64,000 nucleotides of DNA from Mortierella sp. BCC40632. Taxonomy: Eukaryota > Mortierellomycota > Mortierellomycetes > Mortierellales > Mortierellaceae. The notes beneath the pieces are model-generated. The model ran no database searches. It was not told where the DNA came from and saw nothing but the letters and a program-made list of their open reading frames with translations. This document shows, piece by piece, positions 45,352-55,789 of the stretch (position 1 is its first letter; every line of letters begins with the position of its first letter). A program made the position numbers and the translations under genes. The stretch spans positions 976,501 through 1,040,500 of the forward strand of contig WAEK01000013.1 of assembly GCA_011634665.1 (NCBI GenBank). Direction: 5' to 3'.

Positions 45352-48300
45352 ATGCGGCCGCCAACCAAGTACGAGGCTGCCTATGTCCAGCCTTCCAAGA
45401 GATCACCGAATCTACGGCTACGACCTCGGCGACGATCACTACTTGGGCGTCCTAGAGCGTAAGAACAATGTGGATCCACTCGGGATGATTTCGGACTCCC
45501 ATTTACCAGCTCATGGTCTTGTCTATCCAAGATCTAGTCCACGTTCTTCTAGGACCTTCCTATTTTTTCACTTTTTTAGCCCCCCTCTCGCTCCCCCTTC
45601 TACACACCCCTTGCAATAGCCAATGACGAGTGTCTCATTCTCTTTGGGTCAGATCAGTAGGAATGAGATGCCCTTGGCTCATTCTCAAAGGAGTTCGTCT
45701 GGCTTTTGTCTGTGGAGTGGACCATCCCAGCCTCCTCTGACCGAGCTGAGGTCTTGTTCCTTACCTGGCTCATCAACTGAACGTTTTAATTTATTTATTT
45801 GTTTGTTTGTTTGATTTTGCTGTCCTCAACTGACCTGCCGCCCATAGGAGTGTACCATTCGCAGCAGGATCACTTGGCTCGCAACAACGACCTGACGAGG
45901 ATAGCGCAGAAGATAGGATGATTGTGGCGCTTCGAGATCGGGCCTCATCCGACTCACAGACAGGAGTCCCAGTGCAACGCACTGTACAGGCATTGCAGGA
46001 ATACTTGATGGTGTTGGCGCCACAGAGGCTTCCATTTGAAATCCAGATGGCTTCGGGATGGGACACCGGTTACCCCCCAGAGGAGCTGGTTGGACTGATG
46101 CAAACAGCTGCTGGCAAGGGATGGCACACTCCTAGGTAACACCATGGCGCACAGCCGTTCTCTTTTGCTCTTTCTCCTCAAACACGGGCACGCCTCCGCT
46201 CTAACAATCAATCTGTGTAACAAAAATCTAAATGCTCCAACAGGTTCTGTTCCTACCCTCAGGATCTGGTCCTTCGGTTCTCATGTGGACACTCAAGAAT
46301 TCGAAAGATCCAACTCCTATCCCATCAGTATAAGATTGCAAGCAGGCTGGATTTTTGGATGGGCTCAAGGAAGGGCGTTCAGGCCGTCCGCACAGACCCC
46401 ACGGGATTAGGAAACACCCCTAATAATGACAGTAGACACCACTCAGCAGCTTATGGTGACGACGACAATTATGACGACGACTCTTTCCAAGCGCAGGACT
46501 TCCAGAAGCGTAGTCTGCCAGTTTTGCAGTTTCAAAAGCTTGGATCGATATCCTTTGATAGCAATGCGAGCTCCAACTACTCTGGACGAGAACTACGATC
46601 CATCAATGTCGACGTAGAAGGCGAATACCTAAGAGTGGTCATCCGACAGTGTCATGCAAACCCATTGAATATTTATCACCAGGTGGCTATCTTGGCCCTC
46701 AATGTGCTAGGAGAGCCTCTAGAAGGGGAACTCTTTGGGGAGTCTGAGAAACTCGGTTTTGATGAGGTAATCCACGAACTTCTATTAAATGAAAAACACT
46801 CACACGCCACACAAGGCAAACTACGTCTAATATAGCGAAATCTTCCTGCTCATCTAGTTTGAGGTCGTGAACGGACCAGGGCAAGGCCTATCGGACCATT
46901 CGTTGGCCAAGTCAGTCCCACCAATTCCAGAGACTACCGAAGAAGTCCCTGACATAACGGAAGCTGTTCACTCGCTATCCATTGCTGAAGTCAAGGAACA
47001 CCCGATAAAGTATATGGATCAGGAAATGGTGCGTTTAATCTCGGGATTCACTAAGGCAAAGCAGGATGCAGCAAAAGGTACGATTCCTCTAGTTCATTCG
47101 GACCCAATCACTACGACTGAGTAAGGTTAGAACGATACCCAAATACTCATGTATTTTCCTTACTTGAATACAATAGAGGAAGATTTCCAGGCAGCAAAGA
47201 GCTTCAAAACTGGAAGCGAGCATCTGACAAAGGTAGGACTCTTCAGTGTCATCACAAAAGCTATTCCCTCCTCTTCCACAATGAACCACTTTCAAAACAT
47301 TTAACACCTCTTTTAGTTTGCGGACGAAATTCAAGATATCGATATCAAGAAGCAGCAAGCAGTCAACAACGATGAGTTTGACACGGCACAGGATCTGAAG
47401 GTGCGTGTGCCATCTATTAGAAGATTTAATTTCGCCAATGCGCAAGGCTCTTACAGACTATACCATTTGTCCATGAATACCCTTCAACCAGATCAAAGTC
47501 TCCGAAGTCAAGGCAAGAATGTATGAATACTTCTCCCACAATGGCTTCTATTTCACCAACATGAAAGACACTATCATTGTCTCCCTGGAGGAACCAGAAA
47601 GGAACATACATGAAGACTCCTACAGAGAGCCTAACTCCCGACTGAGTGTAAGAAAACTTGTTGGAACTGTTGATTTGTCCCGAAATCTGTGAAAAATCGC
47701 CTGGACTAACAAGAAACTACTCTTTCTTCACTTACAACTACTATCTTTAGAGCTTTTCTCCTGGGAACACACTACATGGAGCCGATCGATCAACAATTCA
47801 TAGCAATAGTCAGAGCTTCAGTGGCCTTCGGAAACCATCTAGCCGGAGGAGCGCTCCCCCCTCTGTCGTCAACCAGAGCCTTGTTTCTTCAACAGCCAGC
47901 GACAATAGCTCTGATCCAGAAAGGCCAAAATCGGAGAGGTATAGCGGAAAGACAACAACTGTTCCCGGAAGACCCCAGTCTATGGGACTTGTGCGACAAA
48001 AGAGTGGTAGTTGGCAGACACGACATTCAACCACTTCCAACCAGTCAGCAGTACTTGGCACTGTCAGTGAAGGTATTCTAGGCCTCGTTGATGACACTCA
48101 GGATCTTATGGATGATTTGACAGAACAGGAGCGTAAGGATTTTGCAGGTCTCTTGGATGTATTCCCAGGGGGCGTTGTCTCGTGTCTCATTAGTCGTGAT
48201 ATCAACCTCCGACAGCGCGCTATCGAATATATCAAGGAACATTTGGAAAATGAGAGCTATGCTGATGATAATGAAGACCGCAATGATCCTGTAAGTATAA

Positions 48301-51300
48301 GCACATATCATTAGCTAATATCGCTTGCAAGTTACTTGGAATAACTTGGATCTTGATACTGACTATCTACTTCCCAATATGGTAAAAATATCTAGATAAT
48401 CCTGGCAAATGCAGTTTTCCAAGTCATAGCAATCACATTGCCAGACACTCGAGAGAAAGTGTTGATTATGGCTCTAGGCCTCCTTGACCAAGTTGTCAGT
48501 AAGTATCGATAAAGACTATAGTTCATCACCTTGTCATATTATTTTTCCTTCACTCACGTGGCGTCCGCCTTAAATCTAGGATTCTGCTCCCAGAGCGAGA
48601 TACCAAATGGATCGACATACCCTTCTCTGGAGCCTCTGATCCCACTGTTGCTTACCAAGGCAGGAGACATCAACGCCCGCGTGACACAGGCGACCACTAA
48701 TAAGATCGTGATGCTCTGCAACTGTTACAGAACACACCCATACTCAATCCTTCCTCTCATCTTCAAGCCGGCTCGAGGCACTGTACTGTATCGACAAGCG
48801 CAAGCCCGAGTTGATGTTGTTGCTCGATTGGTAGACGAATTCGGAGTTTATGATAGAGCCGCCGGAAAAGGAACCCCTGGTGGTCTCGAGTTCCAGGTAG
48901 GTTGAAGGTTTGGTCTGACATTCATTTCACACTTGCGAATTATTGTCTGAAAAACTGACTCATTTTAATTCTCTCCCATTGTCTCTCGACTCTTTGAAAC
49001 AGGATATTACCGAGTTTACTCTTCCATATCTTAGTCATACCAACAGCGAAGTTCGTGTAGCAGCACGCAAGCTCATTACCGATATCTGCAAGTTTTTAAA
49101 TAAGACACGGGTTGAGCAATTCTTGCCGGGAGTGAAGACGTTGATCGTCGAAGTAAGGCTGCTTTTACTTTTCTTTTTCTTTCGTTTGGCTCAGCCCATT
49201 GCTCTCGGGTTTGCAGTTCTATCTCTAACATTTGAGAACATATGTTTTTTAGAGTATCCAAAAGGAATTAGAGGGCAAGAGACCAGAACGAAGCGCTAGT
49301 ATCCCATTGCCTTCATCAGCCCGTACCCTCTCTAAATCGTCATCAGCATCAGATGTAACAACTCGTGTAAACCTGAGTGGGCCAAACAGTTCCAGGCGGC
49401 GACAAGTCCCTGCATCCCTTGGAGTGAACCTTCACGTCGATTCACTTAAGAGTCTTCTTAAAGAGTCTGATGTTCCTGCTTCACCTGGTCTCTCCAAGTC
49501 CAGTCGCCAGAGTTCACGGCAACGCTCCGACGCAGCGATTGCTCACCAGGCTCGCTTAAGAATGCCCCTGAAGTCCTCTATCAGGGCGGCTCAAGATGTA
49601 TATTCAGGTATATTTGATATTATAGATATACCAAAGATCTACGATTGGCGACTTTTGCGTGTGCTAAACTATCGCTTTTTTGTCCCCTAATCATAGGAAT
49701 ACCAAAATCGATGGTCAAGAGGCAGGCTACTCTATCGCCAGACGATGAAAATGACTCTACAGCCTCGGAAGAAATCAGGGTAGGTTGCCACTCTGCCATT
49801 CTATCGATGTCAACATGCGAAGTATACCTGTCTTCTTTCCTAACAGGCTCTAAATTTCGTCTACATTAGACTTCCTTTTCTCAGACTTCTTCTCAGGCTA
49901 CCTCGAAAACAGCTGTACGCCCATCACAACTAAGGTCCAGGACATCATCATCCGTATCTGGAAGAGCAACTGCCCCAAAGCAGACCTCTTCAGCCGTTGG
50001 CAATGGCCTTGGAGACCAGCGCTTAGGAAGCGACACACACAAAACAACTGCTGAGAACCTAGCTCAAACTAAAAAGGATCGGTTCTGTGTGTTCTGTGAT
50101 GAACAGAACAACAGTTTTACCGATGAAGCTTTGGTGACCCATTACTGGAATGACTGCGCGATGCTAGCGAACTGTCCGCATTGCAAGATTGTAGGTCACG
50201 ACAATGCCTCCCCGCTTGGCGGTCCTCCAGCGCTTTTTTTGTTTCGTTTCGCTTTGTTCCGCTTTCTCCCTAAGTACGCTCGCTGATATTGGCAACTCAT
50301 CTGTCTTACCGCAATACTGGGAATTTGTATAGATCATCGAGGTCCCCACCCTATCGGAACACATGCTGAATGACTGTCCCAAAAAGAAGTTTGTGAGGCA
50401 GTGTGAACAGTGTCAAGAGGTTATGGAAGCGGATGCGTTCCTGGCCCATGTAGCTGCAGGATGCATTGGTAAGGAAATCATGGTTTTCTATGCTTTGTCT
50501 TCCAGCTTCAACGACTTCTTTGTTTGCACATTGTTTAACCGCAGCCTTCATCTTTGCCCTTCCCCCCCTTCACTACTGCTACCATTTCTCCCTATGTCTA
50601 TTCATTATCGGCCCGCGGTTGCGCTGAATTAGCCCATTCCCCTGACACTGCCAGATGCCCACTATGCCTTCTCATTTTACCTAATAATGAGGAGTCAACA
50701 TGGAAACAACACCTTACACAAGGAGCGGGATGTCCAAAGAGTAAAAAATCTTTGGCAAGGATTCAAAAACAGCGCCCTTCAGCCGTGTCGCGATATAGCT
50801 CATCCAGTTTGCAAATGCGTCAAAGGTCACCTCACCGACAACAAACACCCAAGATTGACACCTCCAAGGCAACTATTAGTGGTTCCGCCCGTGGGTTTGG
50901 ACTTGGCTTGAAGCAACAACAAGTACCTCTTTCACCAACCTCCCCACTGTCATCCTCTTCTTCTTCATCGACTCGTATGGAGCGTAATGCCCGATACAGA
51001 GGAAGCAGTGGTACTCATGTATCCACGACCGTCTCACCAGCATCGTCCACAAACTCATCAGCTATGATTGAGAAGTCGAGTATACCTTCAGGAAGGTCTG
51101 CACCTACATCAGCCTCCCATACAACAACGACAATGACAATGATGACCAGTACATACTCGACAACGTCCTCGTCCACTTTGAACAACAGCTACAGCCAGGG
51201 TAACAGCAATAGCCTTCTCTCGCCCTTGACTTCAGCCTCAACGCCCAGCTCTACCAGCCGAAGGAATGTTTCGAGTCATGGAAACTATGACCACCTCCAA

Positions 51301-51576
51301 CATACTACCAATCACAACAATAGCAGCTATCATGAGTTGCCTACCCAAATTTATGCCCCAAGAGCCAAATCGGCTAGCAGTAGTAGTCTTTTAGCAAGGC
51401 CATTGCATCTACTTCAACAGCAGGAATCTATTCATCCTCTAGATCCAGCACCTCCTGTTGTTGCAGCGGCATCACCGCATATTGGTCAAAGCGGAACGCC
51501 TTCGCAGGCTGCCAATGGGGGAACCAGTCGTATCCCGAAACTTGGTACCTACCGATCGTCTTCAACCGTTTGCTAA
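45352..51576 (+). CDS. CEP104: CEP104-like microtubule plus-end protein, 16 exons
   Basis: Sixteen exons join in phase to 1,460 residues: 45352-45458, 45848-46135, 46244-46766, 46858-47077, 47177-47232, 47317-47400, 47492-47647, 47751-48290, 48396-48498, 48580-48896, 49003-49152, 49253-49607, 49697-49779, 49870-50190, 50333-50468 and 50633-51576. The domain order matches animal CEP104 and Chlamydomonas FAP256. A jelly-roll starts near residue 90 (GKGWHTPRFCSYPQDLVLRF, IRKIQLLSHQYKIASRLDFW). Coiled coils lie at about 340-440, a TOG tubulin-binding array at about 640-830, and four zinc modules at about 1085-1190 (FCVFCDEQ...HYWNDC, CPHC, CEQC, CPLC...GAGC). A Ser-rich C-terminus ends in an SxIP-type EB1 motif (TSRIPKLG). 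CEP104 works at growing microtubule and cilium tips. The extra length is Ser/Thr-rich linker and a basic N-terminal extension. Confidence 0.9.
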
Positions 51577-52289
51577 ATAAACGTAGTGACTATAAGAATG
51601 AGAAAAAGAGAAAAAAAGTGGAGTCTTGGCGATGCCCAGTATTTGATGTAGGATCAAGGAAAAGTTTGCTGAGCCCTCCAGCCCCGTGTATTTACTTTTA
51701 TTATTCATGCTTTTCTTTGTCTTTTTTTTCTTTTTAAAAACAACCTGTTTCCGCTGGATTAACTATATTGGGCTCCGTGTGGTTAATCCTCCATTAACCA
51801 TAACAGCTCGCGTGGCTGCGACCCCGCGCAACGATTGCCGCCTCTCTTGAGACGATTAAATGTTGGGCAAACAGGCTGGTTACCTGAATAGGATACGCCT
51901 CATTCTTTCGATCATCACTTCTTAAACAAGAACAGCCTGCCAGAAACGTCGTTTTGTACACTAGGGCAGCTCTTGATGTTCTGTGAGGAGTACACCATAC
52001 TTGTTCACGTTTGCCAGGCACGCAAACCCTCAACCAACGCTCCAGCTACCCCTCACCTTTTGGGTAGCACCCCAAATCCCAAGTTTTTTTTTTTTTTTTT
52101 TTTTTTTTTATATATATATAACAATCTAGCCTACGCAAGGGGGGAGCGAAAGGGTATCTTTACCCCAGTTCGAACAACATAAAATATCTGGAGGGCGGCG
52201 GTCTCAAATAATGCCAGGAATTAATGTTATGCAGGGAATTAAAGTAATCATGATGGACTAGGACTCAAATTCCCGGCCTCCAAGGAATT
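51577..52289. other. Intergenic, CEP104-like 3' end to tRNA-Leu
   Basis: Early A-rich and T-rich patches (to about 51740) suit a 3' UTR. A 27-nt T-run followed by TATATATATA lies at about 52084-52120. No gene recognised. Confidence 0.5.
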
Positions 52290-52372
52290 GGAGAGATGGC
52301 CGAGTTGGTCTAAGGCGCCACGTTAAGGCCGTGGTCTATTCGTAGGCGTGGGTTCGAATCCCACTCTCTTCA
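52290..52372 (+). tRNA. tRNA-Leu: tRNA-Leu (anticodon AAG)
   Basis: An 83-nt class II tRNA without intron. The acceptor arms GGAGAGA and TCTCTTC pair with one G-T wobble, and the discriminator base is A. The D-arm GCC/GGC contains the A-box (TGGCCGAGTTGG). Anticodon stem CCACG/CGTGG closes the loop TTAAGGC, placing AAG at positions 34-36, which reads Leu CTT (and CTC after A34 modification). The long variable arm CTA-TTCG-TAG is typical of Leu/Ser tRNAs. The T-arm GTGGG/CCCAC contains the B-box GGTTCGAATCC. A TTTT at 52376-52379 is the likely polymerase III terminator. Confidence 0.96.
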
Positions 52373-52375
52373 CTA

Positions 52376-52379
52376 TTTT
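52376..52379 (+). terminator. RNA polymerase III T-run terminator
   Basis: Four T just after the tRNA discriminator base, on the coding strand. Confidence 0.6.
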
Positions 52380-52973
52380 GCTCCTTTGAATGTTTTTGAC
52401 TAGTTAACCGGTTAACTGAACAAAAAGTTAACTAATTTTTTTGCCAGTCAAATGATCAGTTTTTGACCGATTGTCCAGTTCACTTGATTTGACCAGGAGG
52501 TTAACTTAACATTTTGACGGATTAACCGACCCTGCCAACCAGTCAAAGCAATTTTTGACCAAAAATATTTCGGTCAAAAACGCTGCTTTTTTGGATGTGT
52601 CTACCGGAGTATCACGGGGTTAGTACGTGTAAACTTTCTCTGGGCTCTAAGCACTCCAACCTGGGGCCCCAAGTCCTGAAATTTTGCAGTCTTATACAAT
52701 GCAGCTCTTTCTTTTTCTTTTTCTTTTTCTTTTTTTACTGATCCCGTTAGGGGAGCAGCTCTTTCTATCGATTGAGGCCAAAAAAAAAAAAAAAAAACTG
52801 TACATCTAAAGTCTGAAATCGACTTTACGCCCTGTACTGCAGTCAGGCAATTTTTTTTTTTTTTTTTTTTTTAAGGACAAGAATGGACATGAAACTCCTT
52901 TGTATCCACACTGTTCACTTGGGATTGTCTTTGGAGCACCCTGCTGAGGCACAAGGATTATACAAATATTAGT
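52380..52973. other. tRNA-flanking segment rich in GTTAAC/TTGACC motifs
   Basis: A 16-bp perfect palindrome AGTTAACCGGTTAACT lies at 52402-52417, and another AGTTAACT follows within 25 nt. Further GTTAAC and TTGACC/GGTCAA copies extend to about 52585, including a perfect 9-bp inverted repeat (52552-52560 with 52572-52580). A direct repeat GCAGCTCTTTCT occurs near 52702 and 52754, and A- and T-runs follow (52781-52798, 52852-52873). No coding capacity. It looks like a decayed repeat or element end downstream of the tRNA, or an unusual regulatory spacer. Confidence 0.5.
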
Positions 52974-55325
52974 TTATAGAACTCTATGTTGAATAGTCTC
53001 GGTATAGATGGATTGTAGTTGTTCCTGACCTAGACTTTGGACATATTCACTGGCTCGTAAATGCTTCTCATCACCATACTTCTCCGCCAACACTGGATGT
53101 GTCTCATCTGGCTTCTCTAACATCGTCAAGAGTATACGAATCCCGGGCAACAGACTCTCTTCCGAATACCCGGCCAGCTCTTCATGTTCCTCATTCCATT
53201 CGCCTCGGAAGAGTAGCTTCATCGACAGACAATAGCCAATCGCTGCAATCATACTTGAGCGCATGCCAATAAATTGGTGGTCGCAAAGTGAGACATCGAT
53301 CAAGTACTTGGCCAACGTTCGAATATCAACGTCGTAATTGTCTGCACGAGAGATCCGTCGAAGGAAGCTAAGTGGTCCGGGAGCACTCATTTCATAGTCA
53401 AGTGCTCTCAGCATTCGGATTTCTGCCTCACGCACGATGACCGGAGTATAGATGCCACTTCCAAGGAACACCAAGTCAGCGATTGCTGGTGATTGGATCT
53501 CTTCAAACTTGGAGGCAAGTAGTAGAGCTACCATTCCAACCAGTTGAAATTGATCAACTGGGACAGTAACTTTGGAAAGGAACCGGTCGAGATAGTTGAC
53601 ACAAAGATGAAGGGTCTCCTGCAAGAGCTCGAACCGGTCGTGGACCTGAATAAGCCATTCAATCAGACGGACGCGAAAGGGCCATGTAAGCTCGCTTTGT
53701 CGATCCATATAGCTCGGGTCAGCCATCAATTTGACCTATTACATACAGTGTGACAATAGTCATAGTGAATAAAGAAGTTGGTTTGTTTCGGACACAGAAT
53801 AAATGGTAGGGAGGGGGGGGGAGGGCAAACGCAGGAAACAAGAGTAAAAATGAAATACCTCAATCTCTCGCTTGTATGCGAAAATGGACGATTGGTATTC
53901 CGAGACAAGAACTGGGTCCCGATCAAAGTCATTGCTGGTGAGAGGCTCGTCTAGGTCCATATCAACCTTGGTATAGGAGTCTTGCTCAGCTCGCATCGGC
54001 GAGAGATGCCTGCTTTTGATCGAGTCTGATTCCACGGTTCTTTGAGCGCTTTCGTTCATGACAGTGACGGGAGGAACAGCACTTCTATATTGTTGGTCAG
54101 GCCCTTTCTCAGACCTTCGTGCTGGCCCTTTACATTGGATCACTGTTCGCTGCTGTTGCAGTTCGATTGCATTCCCTTGTTTAAGGTCGTGTTGAGCTCG
54201 AAGAACAGCTTGCTTCATCTTTTCCTTGTTCTTTATGGGCCTCTGGATAGTCGTTCTTTGTATTGAACATGTGGCAACAGAGTGCTTGTGAGTGGGTCCC
54301 AGAATATGTTGTCTCTGTACAGGGACAGAGGCCGTCGTTGCTGCCGAGGATTTTGCCGGAGCTGGTATCTTTGGTTCCTTTACTGTAGCATTGTTAGCCT
54401 TTTGTTCAGAAGACTCTTTGTATGTGGTGATCTTCCCAGCACGGATGCCTGTGAACGTTCTAGAAGTCTGATGAGATGCATTGGGTATCAATGGTGTCAG
54501 TAATCGAGTAGATGTCGACGGAGATGTGTATCTAGCAAGGGTTAGCCAGGTCGCTTACAGGGGCTGCGGTCTGGAGAGGGGTAGGTCTGATGGTGGTAGA
54601 GGTAACAGGAGGCTTCTTGATCAAAGCCTGAGTCGATGAGGATACCCTTGTGGTGTGTAGATGCAATGGGCGATGCTGGGTTGATCTTTGTTGTTTCTCT
54701 TGCACATGTTGATGTCGATGCTGTTTTTGGATTGATATGGGGTTGGTGCTGGGAAGACGTTGTGAAGAATGAGGCGATGGCTCACAAGACCCTGCTTTGT
54801 TTGCGCCGCCCACTCGGGACGAGTGTGGGACGTTACGCTGCTACCATAGCCACAGAGTAAGGTACAGCAGGTGTTAGGAAAAAAAAAAATAAAAAATAAA
54901 AAATAACGGACCATGGTAGTTTCCGAGTTGAAGGGTCTTACTCCGATGTTGGTAATCTCTTGGAGAGGGATATGGCTGATATCGCTTCGTTGGCGCCTTG
55001 GAGGAATGGTGTTAGCTTTGGCGAACGTCCTTGTGGGGGCAACAGAGATGGTCATCCTGGGATTAGGCTTGATATTATCCCCTTGGCTCGCGTGGGTTTC
55101 AACGGACTTCCGAGTCCAGCGCACGTTCTTTTGGGTGGAACCAGGGGCGGAATTTTCGTCTCCTACCCTCGGTTTCGTATCGGACAAGGAAGTGCTCGCC
55201 ATCATGGCGGTCATCGAGAGCAACGAATTGCTCTGTCTCTTCGGATGCAATCGAGCCGAGCTGCCGTATGACCCAGAATGCTCCGTTCGGCCACGCGCCA
55301 GAGCAATGCCTGGACGTAGAGTCAT
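52974..55325 (-). CDS. B-type (mitotic) cyclin, 4 exons
   Basis: Minus-strand exons 55325-54942, 54837-54559, 54467-53859 and 53735-52974, all in phase 0, give 677 residues. Residues from about 430 form a double cyclin fold of the Clb/Cdc13 class: YMDRQSELTWPFRVRLIEWL, LCVNYLDRFLS, LVGMVALLLASKFEEI, then FLRRISRADNYDVDIRTLAKYL. It should bind and activate a Cdk1-type kinase to drive mitosis. The roughly 430-residue N-terminal region is basic and disordered. It contains ISHIPLQEITN, which keeps the L..I.N half of a destruction box but has His where Arg is expected. I found no RxxL or KEN elsewhere in this region. The third exon's acceptor (54468) was chosen because the nearer AG would leave a 27-nt intron and break the frame. 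Confidence 0.9.
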
Positions 55326-55789
55326 TGCTGAAACTTTGGTAGGTAGGTGTATAAGTGTAAGGGGGTTTCTATTGTTCTACTTTTTAGTTGCACACAGGGT
55401 TTATAGGCCGAGATGTCAAAGAATTCAAATGGGAAGGATGGAGGCGGTGGAGTGCACACAGAATGGGCTAGTGAGCACAGTTCATGAAATGAGACGGACA
55501 ATCATAGCGAGTGGATGGACAGACAATAGATGATTTGGATCTGGAAAGAGTGCAGGAAGAGAAGTTCCAATCAATAGAGGCTGTTGCTGCACGCGAAGCA
55601 ATCTGGGATGCGCCGGATGTATTTGTGTTATGGATCTTGACGAAGAAGGAGAGAAAGAGAGAAAAAGCTGCAGTGCGGGACAGAGGGACAGAGACGCCCG
55701 GCGGTATGCGCATTGTACAGGCAGGGGTATGTGCGCATGCCAGTCGCGCCCTTGTCCCACAGGGGCTCATCAACCCCTACCATCATAGC
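55326..55789. other. Spacer, Mus7-like 3' end to cyclin start
   Basis: 464 nt between two genes on the same (minus) strand. It must contain the 3' end of the Mus7-like transcript and the cyclin promoter. Open frames on either strand here lack family resemblance. Confidence 0.5.

Noticed and set aside
54532..54559. Nearest AG as acceptor in the cyclin gene
   Set aside because: It would make a 27-nt intron and shift the frame. The AG at 54468-54469 gives a 91-nt intron in phase.
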